Below are positions 16,304 through 24,730 of a stretch of DNA of 64,000 nucleotides, one piece after another. The stretch is from Reyranella sp. (GTDB lineage: Bacteria; Pseudomonadota; Alphaproteobacteria; Reyranellales; Reyranellaceae). The stretch spans positions 1 through 64,000 of the forward strand of contig NZ_SCUT01000009.1 of assembly GCF_004297265.1 (NCBI RefSeq), in the 5' to 3' direction. The notes below the pieces were generated by a model. That model made no database searches and was not told where the DNA came from. It saw only the letters and a list, made by a program, of their open reading frames with translations. Both the position numbers and the translations under genes were made by a program. The first letter of the stretch is position 1; each line of letters begins with the position of its first letter.

Positions 16304-16843
16304 TCATTGCATCTGCACCGGTTGGCTCTGGGCGAGCTTATGGCCGGTGAAGGAGCGGGTCTGTGGCGGCGGTAGGGCACCCGCTTCCTTGAACTCGGCG
16401 AGGAGCTGCGCCTTGCGGGCCTTCAGCCGGTCACCGAGATCGTCGAGGTCCATGCCGGCGTCCCGCGCCTCGGCGAACAGGCCCTCGGAACGCATTTCCT
16501 CTTCCTTGACGTGATGCTTGATCATCTCGGACAGGACCTTGACCTTGGCGTCGTAGAATTCGTCCGACGGCGAACCCTCCAGCAGTTCGGCGATCAGGAC
16601 CTTGGCGCCGTCATGCTCGACATAGGCCTCTTCGAGCAGTTCTCCGTCTTCGATCTTGCCCTTGCAGGCCGGATAGAAAATCTCCTCCTCAATGGTAGCA
16701 TGTACCGTCAACTCGGTGCAGATCTCCTTCACCAGCGCGACCTTACGGTCCTCCGACCGGGCCTTCTCGAACGACTCGAACAGCTCCTCGACCTTGCGAT
16801 GGTCGGCCTTGAGCAGAGCAACCGCATTCTCTTTCGTAGCCAT
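16304..16843 (-). CDS. Hemerythrin HHE-domain protein
   Basis: This 179-residue protein has the histidine and acidic ligands of a di-iron hemerythrin-like four-helix bundle: H15 (ADHRKVE), H48 (VHATIEEEIFYP), H77 (EHDGAK) and H110-H111 with E114-E116 (KHHVKEEE). Such proteins bind oxygen, nitric oxide or peroxide, or store iron. It lies directly downstream of the large catalase gene on the same strand (56 bases between them), which supports a role in oxidative stress. The last 30 residues are a disordered Pro/Gln-rich tail. Confidence 0.82.
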   Translation of the reverse strand: MATKENAVALLKADHRKVEELFESFEKARSEDRKVALVKEICTELTVHATIEEEIFYPACKGKIEDGELLEEAYVEHDGAKVLIAELLEGSPSDEFYDAKVKVLSEMIKHHVKEEEMRSEGLFAEARDAGMDLDDLGDRLKARKAQLLAEFKEAGALPPPQTRSFTGHKLAQSQPVQMQ

Positions 16844-16899
16844 GAAGTCTCCTATGGTTGGCTTGTCGGCGAAACGGGCTGCCCCGGGTTCAGTTGCAA

Positions 16900-19074
16900 T
16901 CAGTTCGGCGCAAGATTCGAGAGGCGCCGGGGGAAGCGATGCTGGGCGAGGTTGTCGAGCAGGAGGGTCGTGAGCTTGGTGGCGCCGACAACCACCCCTT
17001 CCGCATCGGTGATGCCGATCCGTTCGAACAGGGCGCGCGCGTCCTCCGCCGCCACGATCGGCTTGCCGTGCCGGAAAGCTTCGTCGATGAAGCGCTGGCC
17101 CAGCGGCATGGCCATCAGCCCCTCGGCGACGCCGGGCGGGATCAGTACGGCGTCGTAGATCACCGATGGCGCGTTGGGCGCGGCGCGGTTGACCGGCAGC
17201 GGCTTGCTCGTGGAGTCGATGACGGCGCCGGCAGTCGGACCAATCAGCTCGGGCACCTGGCCGGCCTTTGTGAGGTCGCCGACCATCGTCTTCACGAGGG
17301 CCGAGTCGACCCCCTCCCCTACCAGGATGGCGATCTTGCGCCCGCGCACCAGGGGCGGGGCCCGGTCCATGGAAAGTGCCGGGGAGCGAAGTTCGTCCGC
17401 CTTAGGATTGAGCGGTCCCGACGGAGTCGGGGCCGAGGGGGTCGGCGCCTCGGGCGTGCCGGCTGGAGCAACCTCGATACCGGTCGCCCCGTGGACCATG
17501 TCGGCGAGTTGCGGGGAGATGTTGCACAGCAGCTCGTTCATGACGCGGTGCCGCACACCCTGGTCGACGACCATATTGAGCTCGAAGGCGAAAGCCGCGG
17601 CGATGTGGTCCTTCTCCCAGTCACTCATGCTGTTCCAGAACATCGTCGCCTGGCTGAAGTGGTCGCTGAAACTGTCGCTGCGCTGGCGCAGTTTGGCGCC
17701 AGCCTCCTGCACCGCGACCGAACGGAACGCCCCCGCCGCGGTGGGCGAATGCATCGGGCAGCCGCCGCCCAGGCTGTTGGGGAAGTATGAGACTTTGCCG
17801 GGATTGATCGTTATCCGCCCGAACCCGTCGCGCTGGTTGTTGTCCACCGGTCGCAGTGAGCGGTTGATGGGCAACTCGTGGAAGTTCGGCCCGACGCGGC
17901 GCAACTGCGTGTCGATATAGGAGAAGAGCCTTCCCTGCAGCAGTGGATCGTTGGTGAAGTCGATGCCCGGCACGATATGCCCGGTATGGAAGGCCACCTG
18001 CTCTGTCTCGGCGAAGAAATTGTCCGGATTTCGATTGAGCGTGAGCTTCCCGACCTTGCGGATCGGGACGAGCTCCTCCGGGATGAGCTTCGTCGCGTCG
18101 AGCAGATCGAAGTCGAACTTGTGCTCATCGACCGGCTCGACGATCTGCAGGCCGAGCTCCCATTCCGGGAAGTCGCCACGCTCTATGGCTTCCCAAAGGT
18201 CGCGCCGGTTGAAATCCGGATCACGACCGCCCAGAAGGTTCGCCTCGTCCCAGATGAGCGAGCACACACCCTTCAGGGGCTTCCAATGAAATTTGACGAA
18301 GCGCCAACCACCCTCGGCATCGACGAGGCGGAAAGTGTGGACGCCGAACCCCTCCATGGTCGCGTAGCTGCGCGGCAGCGCGCGATCGCTCATGAGCCAC
18401 ATCAGCATGTGGGCACTCTCTGGCGTCAGCGATACGAAGTCCCAGAACGTGTCATGAGCCGATTGCGCCTGCGGAATCTCATTGTGTGGCTCGGGCTTCA
18501 CCGCATGGATCAGGTCGGGGAACTTGTTGGCATCCTGGATGAAGAACACCGGCATGTTGTTGCCGACCAGATCCCAAACGCCTTCCTGGGTGTAGAATTT
18601 GACCGCGAAGCCTCGAACATCGCGCGGCGTGTCGGTCGACCCCCGCGAGCCTGCGACCGTCGAAAAGCGCACGAAGACCGGTGTCTGGACCTGCGGGTCG
18701 CGAAAGACCTGCGCACAGGACAATGCCGAGAGGTCTTCATAGACCTGAAACACACCGTGCGCCCCCGCCCCGCGCGCATGCACCACGCGCTCCGGGATTC
18801 GCTCATGGTCGAAATGCGTGATCTTTTCACGCATCAGCATGTCTTCAAGCAGCGTCGGCCCGCGCACGCCATCTTTCAGCGAGTTCTGGTCATCGCTGAC
18901 GCCGACACCCTGATTGGTGGTGAGCAGGTCACCGGGAGCGGCCGTATCGGGGCGAAGATCACTCGTCTTGGCCGTGTCCTGCCGCGTTGCCGTTTTCCTG
19001 TCGAGAGCCGTGTCCTGTCCTGCCGTGCGGGGAGAGGGAGGAGCCATCGTCGGCGGTACGGGCTTCTTGGCCAT
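16900..19074 (-). CDS. katE: Large-subunit catalase, KatE/HPII type
   Basis: This clade-II haem catalase removes hydrogen peroxide. I begin at ATG 19074 (MAKKPVPPTM), giving 724 residues. The N-terminal 60 residues are a low-complexity extension. The core has the catalytic His segment (FDHERIPERVVHARGAGAHG), FSTVAGSRGSTDTPRDVRGF, FFIQDANKFPDL and the haem-ligand Tyr region (LFSYIDTQLRRVGPNFHELP). The C-terminal 150 residues (GRKIAILVGEGVDSALV onward) form the DJ-1/PfpI-like domain of HPII enzymes. It is followed by the hemerythrin gene. No clear promoter was found in the 200 bases upstream. Confidence 0.93.
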   Translation of the reverse strand: MAKKPVPPTMAPPSPRTAGQDTALDRKTATRQDTAKTSDLRPDTAAPGDLLTTNQGVGVSDDQNSLKDGVRGPTLLEDMLMREKITHFDHERIPERVVHARGAGAHGVFQVYEDLSALSCAQVFRDPQVQTPVFVRFSTVAGSRGSTDTPRDVRGFAVKFYTQEGVWDLVGNNMPVFFIQDANKFPDLIHAVKPEPHNEIPQAQSAHDTFWDFVSLTPESAHMLMWLMSDRALPRSYATMEGFGVHTFRLVDAEGGWRFVKFHWKPLKGVCSLIWDEANLLGGRDPDFNRRDLWEAIERGDFPEWELGLQIVEPVDEHKFDFDLLDATKLIPEELVPIRKVGKLTLNRNPDNFFAETEQVAFHTGHIVPGIDFTNDPLLQGRLFSYIDTQLRRVGPNFHELPINRSLRPVDNNQRDGFGRITINPGKVSYFPNSLGGGCPMHSPTAAGAFRSVAVQEAGAKLRQRSDSFSDHFSQATMFWNSMSDWEKDHIAAAFAFELNMVVDQGVRHRVMNELLCNISPQLADMVHGATGIEVAPAGTPEAPTPSAPTPSGPLNPKADELRSPALSMDRAPPLVRGRKIAILVGEGVDSALVKTMVGDLTKAGQVPELIGPTAGAVIDSTSKPLPVNRAAPNAPSVIYDAVLIPPGVAEGLMAMPLGQRFIDEAFRHGKPIVAAEDARALFERIGITDAEGVVVGATKLTTLLLDNLAQHRFPRRLSNLAPN

Positions 19075-19274
19075 GGGAGGTTCCGTTCGGTTGTGCGTGA
19101 GGAGCGCTGCCAACGCAGCCGCAGGAAGAACGGTTGCCCTCCTTTCGACATTGTGCGCGCGAGGGAGCAAAGAGGACCTAGCGTCGCCCCATCGCCCTGC
19201 TCTTTGCCGGCGCAGTGTTGCGAATCGCAAGGATCGCTGGCGCGCAGCAGCGGCCGCTTTCGGACGCTCAACGA

Positions 19275-19874
19275 CTACCAGCGGCGCAGAAGATCCTCGG
19301 TCGTTGTCGCCTCCACCTGCGCGGCGAAGCGCGTGCGGAACAGGTCGACAAGCGCATCATGTGCGCCGTCGCTGGTGCTGCACAGAGCATCGATTGGCAG
19401 CACGATGCGGAAGCCCAAGTCGATCGCTTGCATTACCGTCGCCAGCACGCAGACATCCGTCTCACCGCCAGTGACGACCAGGGTGGTGACGCGCCGTCGC
19501 TTCAGAGCTGCGGCGAAGCCGGCGCGACTGAACGCGGAGTTGGCCGGCTTGTCGACCGTGCGGGCCGGCGGCACCAGTCGGGCCAGCGGCTCGACCAGCT
19601 CGAGCAGGTGTGGCTCCAGCACCTCGCGCGTCATCTGCGGCCAGCGTTCGTAATACGTACGCCACGCGCCCTGGGCGGCATCGGGCGCAAGAGGCGGCGA
19701 GAATCGGGTGAAGACGGTGTGTCGGACATGCCACTTCGCGATCTCGGTGACGGCCGGCAGAACGCGAGGCAGCCACGGTACCTGCCACGCCGTCTCCTCC
19801 GCAAAGAGCCGCTGCATGTCAATGCAGAGATGCAGCGTACGGTCGGCCTCCAGCCGGAAGCCCGCATCCTTCAC
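19275..19874 (-). CDS. Isochorismatase-like cysteine hydrolase
   Basis: This 199-residue protein has the catalytic triad of the family: D19 (LCIDMQ), K109 (VDKPANSAF) and C142 (GGETDVCVLAT). Members hydrolyse amides or vinyl ethers, for example nicotinamide or isochorismate; the substrate here cannot be read from sequence. It is the last gene of a three-gene unit, starting 11 bases after the stop of the 19885-20343 gene. Length matches family norms. Confidence 0.82.
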   Translation of the reverse strand: MKDAGFRLEADRTLHLCIDMQRLFAEETAWQVPWLPRVLPAVTEIAKWHVRHTVFTRFSPPLAPDAAQGAWRTYYERWPQMTREVLEPHLLELVEPLARLVPPARTVDKPANSAFSRAGFAAALKRRRVTTLVVTGGETDVCVLATVMQAIDLGFRIVLPIDALCSTSDGAHDALVDLFRTRFAAQVEATTTEDLLRRW

Positions 19875-19884
19875 GCCACGCCCC

Positions 19885-20343
19885 TCAGTCCTGACCCCAG
19901 CGATAGCGCGATTGTTCTTCCGCCTCGCGGGCAGCTACACGGGCACGACGGCCGGCACCGCGCCCATCGGGCGGTCCGGCGATGGCAAGCAACGCCTCGT
20001 GGCGCGCCTCGTCGAGCTGGAATTGGCGGCGACCGCGCCAAAACAGGGCCTCGACCTCGGTGGCGCCGGTTGCTTCGGTAAGACGCTCGAAATCATCCTG
20101 TTCGGTCAGCGCGCAGTGGATCACCAGGCTGTTGCCGTCGCGGGACGGTTGCACCGCGAATGGCCCCTTGAGCTTGAGCTGGCTGCAGGTACGCACGATC
20201 AAATTGGCGGCAAACCTGAGCCGCGCACTGTCGAAGGGATCATCGTCGCGCCGCCCTCCCGCAAAACAGGGCGCGAGTTCGCCCGCCAAGAGGAAAGCGG
20301 CATCAGGGGAACCAGCCAGGTCGGCCCAGGCGATGCGCGGCAT
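19885..20343 (-). CDS. Hypothetical protein
   Basis: This 152-residue protein begins MPRIAWADLAGSPDAAFLLA and contains FAANLIVRTCSQLKLKGPFA and NSLVIHCALTEQDDFERLTE, then an Arg/Ala-rich tail. I recognise no domain. It has a mixed alpha/beta character. It lies between a small upstream gene (20365-20562) and the cysteine hydrolase with gaps of 21 and 10 bases, so the three are probably cotranscribed. The Cys and His residues do not form an obvious metal site. Confidence 0.5.
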   Translation of the reverse strand: MPRIAWADLAGSPDAAFLLAGELAPCFAGGRRDDDPFDSARLRFAANLIVRTCSQLKLKGPFAVQPSRDGNSLVIHCALTEQDDFERLTEATGATEVEALFWRGRRQFQLDEARHEALLAIAGPPDGRGAGRRARVAAREAEEQSRYRWGQD

Positions 20344-20364
20344 CGGCGATTATCCCCGCAGCGA

Positions 20365-20562
20365 CTACGGTTCGGTTCGCGATGGAGGAACCACGGGAAT
20401 CTGCGGCATCTTTCGTCCAACGCGCGCGTCGGAGTCGGTCGACATGTCCCGCCGCTCACGCAACATCCGATCGGCAAGCGATCGCCGGCGGCGCCCTTCT
20501 CCCAAGGCGCGCAACGAGGCCAGTTCAAACCCCAGTTCCGCATGGGTCGCGTCGAACGGCAT
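20365..20562 (-). CDS. Small hypothetical protein
   Basis: This 65-residue protein begins MPFDATHAELGFELASLRAL and has an Arg-rich centre (GEGRRRRSLADRMLRERRDM) and a Pro-rich end. A very strong ribosome binding site (GAGGAGGAGAGG) precedes the ATG, which is the main argument that it is real. It is first in the unit leading to the cysteine hydrolase. The function is unknown; a basic helix could bind nucleic acid, but this is only a guess. Confidence 0.5.
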   Translation of the reverse strand: MPFDATHAELGFELASLRALGEGRRRRSLADRMLRERRDMSTDSDARVGRKMPQIPVVPPSRTEP

Positions 20563-20827
20563 CCTCTCCTCCTCACGCTGGCGAACATCGCGTCACCTCT
20601 TTGCCAACGGGACTTCTTCAAGGCGGTTGCAGGGGGGTTGTGACAAATTCGCATCATGGGAGGACGCGTGGCCGACCGAAAAGGTTCATCGAACGCGCCT
20701 TTTCAGGATCTGCTCAACCGCGCGCGAACAATCTTCATAAGAAGCGCACTGCAACCTGGTACCGCACACGGACGCGGAAGGCTGAATAAACGCCACCGCC
20801 GGCAAAAGGTTGCAAAGTTTCTATTCT

Positions 20828-20848
20828 CGCCGGCAGACAGCCGGCGAC
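20828..20848 (-). terminator. Possible weak terminator hairpin
   Basis: TCGCCGGC and GCCGGCGA form eight-base arms around a five-base loop, six bases after the stop of the 20854-21186 gene on the minus strand. What follows is AT-rich (GAATAGAAAC) but not a T-run, so termination efficiency is doubtful. Confidence 0.35.
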
Positions 20849-20853
20849 GCGGT

Positions 20854-21186
20854 TTATTTGCCCGCCTCAGCCGCCGTGCCAGTTGCCTCGGTCGTACTGG
20901 CGGGTCGCACCTCAGCACGCAGGGCCTGGCGCAATTCGACGGCAGTCATATCGTCGTGGAGGCCCGGCAACAACGCCAGCCCGTCGGGAATCGGGGCGAC
21001 ATGCTCGGCAGCGCGGACGGCTTCTAATCCCGCCTCATACCGGCCCTCACGAAGCAATTCTATGGCCGAGAGGATGTGGTAGGCCTCCCGCCGATTTGGA
21101 TTGCGCCGGAAGCGTTCCAAGACGAGCACGAATCGATGGATACGCTGGCAAAGTAAGTGACGTGTCGCGTCCGCCAAATCCGTCAT
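20854..21186 (-). CDS. Hypothetical protein
   Basis: This 110-residue protein, taken from the ATG at 21186 (MTDLADATRHLLC), contains ERFRRNPNRREAYHILSAIE and LLREGRYEAGLEAVRAAEHV, which looks like a pair of helices of TPR type. The C-terminus is Ala/Thr-rich and disordered. A longer version from a TTG at 21222 is possible but less likely. No neighbours suggest a role. Confidence 0.5.
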   Translation of the reverse strand: MTDLADATRHLLCQRIHRFVLVLERFRRNPNRREAYHILSAIELLREGRYEAGLEAVRAAEHVAPIPDGLALLPGLHDDMTAVELRQALRAEVRPASTTEATGTAAEAGK

Positions 21187-21267
21187 GACTTCACCACTAT
21201 CGCAACATCGATTGGCATCCAAGCATTCGATTCGCCGCGGTGATATGCGAGTCGGTAAATTGTGAAT

Positions 21268-21293
21268 GGAACGCTTCGAGCATGCAAATTGTT
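21268..21293 (+). promoter_or_regulatory. Possible EcfG-type general stress promoter
   Basis: GGAAC at 21268-21272 is followed after 17 bases by TGTT (21290-21293). The alphaproteobacterial general-stress sigma factor EcfG uses GGAAC, 16-17 bases, then CGTT; here one base of the -10 differs. It points toward the small gene at 21432. This is a pattern match only. Confidence 0.3.
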
Positions 21294-21431
21294 CACGAAG
21301 TTTTGTTCGCGAATTGCCGCATTCGAGATGGGAATAGTCGATTTGTCGGAACGCGCAGCCCGGGTCGCGCGTGATGCAACAGAAAAGGCTGGCGCGCGTA
21401 GTCGCTCATGTCACAGCGTGCGGAGGATGGC

Positions 21432-21614
21432 ATGGCCAGAAAAATTGCAGTCGCCGGCATCGAAGGTTCGCTCGAAGTCAATGACGACGGCGAACTCGTT
21501 TACATGAAATCGGAGTTGCAAACCGAGGTGCTGAAGCCCGAGCAAGCGATCCGGCGCTGGCCGGCGGCGGAAATACAGATCCGCCAGGCACTCGCCGCAC
21601 TCGAGGCCCATTAG
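21432..21614 (+). CDS. Small hypothetical protein
   Basis: This 60-residue protein starts MARKIAVAGIEGSLEVNDDG and continues ELVYMKSELQTEVLKPEQAI and IQIRQALAALEAH. GGAGG lies seven bases before the ATG at 21432. It has a short beta hairpin followed by a helix; no known domain is apparent. A possible EcfG-type promoter lies 140 bases upstream, in line with the stress-related genes nearby. Confidence 0.45.
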   Translation: MARKIAVAGIEGSLEVNDDGELVYMKSELQTEVLKPEQAIRRWPAAEIQIRQALAALEAH

Positions 21615-21715
21615 AGCGCGGAACAATTTAGTCTGACACGACAGGAGGCATGCCCGCTGATGAGGGGCGGTGGCCGCCAGTACAGCGCGGGAAGCCTGCT
21701 CCGGTCGTCGGCGCC

Positions 21716-22039
21716 CTAGGCTTCCGGAGTGCGGCCGTCGAGCTGTTTGGAGGTCGCAGCTTCCGCCGACTGAGACGCGGACCTGAGCCCATCCGAAGCA
21801 ACCTGTAGCTCAGCCGCCAGCGCGGCACGCTCCCCCTTGAGTTCATCGTTGCGACGATTGAGGTAAGCCCGGCGGCGACGGATTGCCCCCTGTCGCCGAG
21901 GCTCGGCCGTCATGTCGAGTTCGGTCTTGAGTTCAGCGCTTTCGGCCGCAAGCCGAAGGAGCTCTGCTTTTATTTCGAGCGTCCTTTCGGTGCAGTAATA
22001 CTTGGAAAGCTGCAAGCTTCGCGTGCGCTCATCGGCCAT
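21716..22039 (-). CDS. Small coiled-coil protein
   Basis: Taken from the ATG at 22039 (MADERTRSLQLSKYYC), with GAGG six bases upstream, this 107-residue protein is almost entirely helical and charged (ALLRLAAESAELKTEL-like heptads, then LNRRNDELKGERAALAAELQ). It is probably a cytoplasmic coiled coil. No family is recognised. The longer frame extends the N-terminus by 53 residues without any supporting start signal. Nothing was seen in the 280 bases upstream. Confidence 0.5.
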   Translation of the reverse strand: MADERTRSLQLSKYYCTERTLEIKAELLRLAAESAELKTELDMTAEPRRQGAIRRRRAYLNRRNDELKGERAALAAELQVASDGLRSASQSAEAATSKQLDGRTPEA

Positions 22040-22318
22040 TTCCATCCTCTGACAATTATCGAAATCATGTACGCCATCTCGATCGGCTGGAATCAACGTG
22101 GACATTGGCAGCAGCTTTCGCCACATCCTCCCGAAAGCAGTCACCACTTTTTCGGGAATAGTTGGCGTCGCCTCGCCAAAAGGACGAGATTTTTGCACTC
22201 TGGCCGGCGTTTACGCGAAATTTCCTCCTCCCGCGATGTTCGAGCTGCAACAAATGCTTTGGAGCGGCAACAGTGACGGCCCCGGGTACCGCTGCCGCGC
22301 CTTCGCCGTCGTTTTGCG

Positions 22319-23086
22319 TCAGGCCGACTTGGCCTTCAGCTCCTCGAGCTGCTGACGGGCGCCCGCGATCATGCAGGAGAGATCGGCGGTCAGCATCACC
22401 ATGTCGAAGCCGCGTTTCACGGCGCCGGCCGCGAAGGGTGCGGCGGCACAATGCATGACGCACTTGATGCCGGCCTTGTGCGCCGCATCACGGATCTTGT
22501 CGCAGGTCGCGATGTGGAGCGGATCGGGATTGTCGCCGCGCGGCGGCAGGCCGAGCGCGAACGAAAGGTCAGCCGGGCCGATATAGACGGCATCGAGGCC
22601 CGGCGTCGCGCAGATGGCTTCGAGGTTGGCGATGCCTTCCTTGGTCTCGATCATCGCCATGACGATGATCTCGTCATTGGCCTTGGCGACGTAGTCCGCG
22701 CCGCCATAGTGAACGGCGCGCACCGGGCCAGACGAGCGCATGCCCACCGGCGGATAGCGGCATGCCGCGACGGCCTTGGCGGCTTCCTCGGCATTGTTGA
22801 CCAGTGGCACGATGATGCCGTAGGCGCCGAGATCGAGCGCTTTCATGATCGCGGCCGGCTCGTTCCAGGCCACGCGCACCACCGGCACCGTGTCGGTCTG
22901 GGAGATCGCCTGCAGCATTGGCGCCACGTCCTTCATCTCCGAGAGGCCATGCTGCAGGTCGACGCACAGCGCGTCAAAGCCCTGCCGTGCCATCACCTCG
23001 GCGGTAAAGGTGTTCGGCACCGAGAGCCAGCCCAAGGTCGCGCACTTCCCCGCGGCCCAAATCTCTTTGATCTTGTTCTTTCGCAT
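22319..23086 (-). CDS. HpcH/HpaI family aldolase
   Basis: This 255-residue class II (metal-dependent) pyruvate aldolase-like enzyme begins MRKNKIKEIWAAGKCATLGW with AAAGG seven bases upstream. It shows DALCVDLQHGLSE, VPVVRVAWNEPAAIMKALDL, AYGIIVPLVNNAEEA and YPPVGMRSSGP, the substrate- and metal-binding segments, plus MIETKEGIANLEAI with metal-ligand Glu. The relatives cleave 4-hydroxy-2-oxo acids in aromatic degradation or act on sugar-derived keto acids. There is no degradation operon around it, so the substrate is unknown. Confidence 0.88.
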   Translation of the reverse strand: MRKNKIKEIWAAGKCATLGWLSVPNTFTAEVMARQGFDALCVDLQHGLSEMKDVAPMLQAISQTDTVPVVRVAWNEPAAIMKALDLGAYGIIVPLVNNAEEAAKAVAACRYPPVGMRSSGPVRAVHYGGADYVAKANDEIIVMAMIETKEGIANLEAICATPGLDAVYIGPADLSFALGLPPRGDNPDPLHIATCDKIRDAAHKAGIKCVMHCAAAPFAAGAVKRGFDMVMLTADLSCMIAGARQQLEELKAKSA

Positions 23087-23178
23087 GGCCGGACCTTTCA
23101 TTCGTCCAAGAGTCGCTGAAGCGGCGGAATTGGGCACGATCAGGCACCCTGCATCAAGAGCCCAAAATCGCTGAGCGA

Positions 23179-24708
23179 TCAACGCCGCAACGGCGGCTGG
23201 CCAAGAGTCCGACTGCGGGAAAGGCGGCGAGCGGCGAGTGCAGCGACCGCTCCCGTCAGCAGCAACAGGACATCCATGCCGGCCACCGGCCACAGGTGCC
23301 GGAGGGCAAGGCTGCAGGCGAGATGGTCACCGGTCGTGATCCAGTTGAGTAGAACCGCCGCTACCGCCAAAGCGGCAATCGTCCAGCACTGCTCGATCCA
23401 CGCCCCGCCCGGCCGCAGCCACGCATGCGCGAAGGTCGCGAGCCACGCCAGGTAGAAGATCCAGATCTCCAGCGCCGCCCGATCATAGCCGGCAAAGGTC
23501 GCGCCGAGCGGAAGGATGCGATTGACGACGAAGAAAGCGAGCGTGGCGGCGATGATGCCCGTCACCGAGCCCACTGTCAGGCCCTCGACGACCGGCACGC
23601 CGTGAAGACCCAGCTGCTCGTGCCTCTTGCGGCGCGACTCCAGCCAGAACAGATAGCCGGTTGCGATCAGGACGCAGCCGACGAGGCCCAGCACGAAATA
23701 GATCCAGCGCAGAGTCCAGTGGCTGAACTGGATCATGTGAAGCCCGGAAATGAATCGCTGGGCCGACAAGATCGGCTTGGGTGCAATGCGCCGGTGCAGC
23801 AGTGCGCCGGTGCTCGAGTCGAAGTAGACGATGTCGTCGCTGAACGACACGCGGTCCACGCCGTGGCGGGCGAACTGCACCACGGCGGCGGCATCGCCTG
23901 GATTGCGGACGAACAGGTACCGGGGCGTCTCGCCGTCCCAGAGCCGCCGCGCCTCCGCCGTCATGGCATCGAGGGAAGCGAGCTCGCCGGGCCTTCCGGC
24001 CTTGGGCTTATCGTAGATTCCGTACGCTTCGCGGGTGAAGGCGCGCGGCTCGTCGTCGTAGGCGAACTTGATCGTGCCGGGGAAATACACCGTATAGAAA
24101 ATGATCACGCCCGACAGGGTGATCACGAAATGGAACGGCAGGCCCAGCACGCCGGTCACGTTGTGCAGGTCTAGCACCAGCCGGCGCGGCTGCCTGTCGG
24201 CCCGGAAGGTGAAGAAGTCGGTGAAGATCTTGCGGTGGATCACCACGCCGGAGACGCAGATCGCCATCATGGCCATCGCCGCCAAGCCGACGATCCAGTA
24301 GCCGAGATCGACATGCAGCATGTAGTGGAAGGGATAGAGGAAGCGTGTGCCCGCCCATGTGCCCGGCTCGGGTAGAGCGGCCCCTGTCGTGGGATCGATC
24401 AGGCCGAAAACAGAGCGCGAACCTTCGCGTGAGATCACCTGGATAACGGGCTCGCGGTCGGTCGGGAGGATCGCCAGCCACGACCGCGCTTTCGCGGCCG
24501 CGGCTGCGTCATAGGAAGGCCGCAGCGCCTCCGCGGGGAATGACCCGTCCGTCAAGGGGAGCCGGATCATCGGCGCCATCCACTGGTCGATCTCGCGATC
24601 GAACACCGAAAGCGTTCCCATCCAGAAGATGGCGAACAGCAATCCACCCAAGACGATCCCCGCCCAGGTATGAAGCCAGTTCATGGAGGCGCGGAAGCCG
24701 GTCTCCAT
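23179..24708 (-). CDS. PepSY-associated membrane protein of iron unit 1
   Basis: This 509-residue inner-membrane protein begins METGFRASMNWLHTWAGIVL and has hydrophobic segments at the N-terminus, around residues 140-165 (YWIVGLAAMAMMAICVSGVV), 190-215 and four near the C-terminus. The repeated PepSY-TM signature (HNVTGVLGLPFHFVITLSG; LFWLESRRKRH) marks a family thought to reduce ferric siderophores during or after uptake. The start at 24708 is chosen by alignment with its paralogue at 42656. It ends a four-gene iron unit, 22 bases after the receptor gene. Confidence 0.85.
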   Translation of the reverse strand: METGFRASMNWLHTWAGIVLGGLLFAIFWMGTLSVFDREIDQWMAPMIRLPLTDGSFPAEALRPSYDAAAAAKARSWLAILPTDREPVIQVISREGSRSVFGLIDPTTGAALPEPGTWAGTRFLYPFHYMLHVDLGYWIVGLAAMAMMAICVSGVVIHRKIFTDFFTFRADRQPRRLVLDLHNVTGVLGLPFHFVITLSGVIIFYTVYFPGTIKFAYDDEPRAFTREAYGIYDKPKAGRPGELASLDAMTAEARRLWDGETPRYLFVRNPGDAAAVVQFARHGVDRVSFSDDIVYFDSSTGALLHRRIAPKPILSAQRFISGLHMIQFSHWTLRWIYFVLGLVGCVLIATGYLFWLESRRKRHEQLGLHGVPVVEGLTVGSVTGIIAATLAFFVVNRILPLGATFAGYDRAALEIWIFYLAWLATFAHAWLRPGGAWIEQCWTIAALAVAAVLLNWITTGDHLACSLALRHLWPVAGMDVLLLLTGAVAALAARRLSRSRTLGQPPLRR

Positions 24709-24730
24709 CTCAACCAACCGCTGCCGACGC

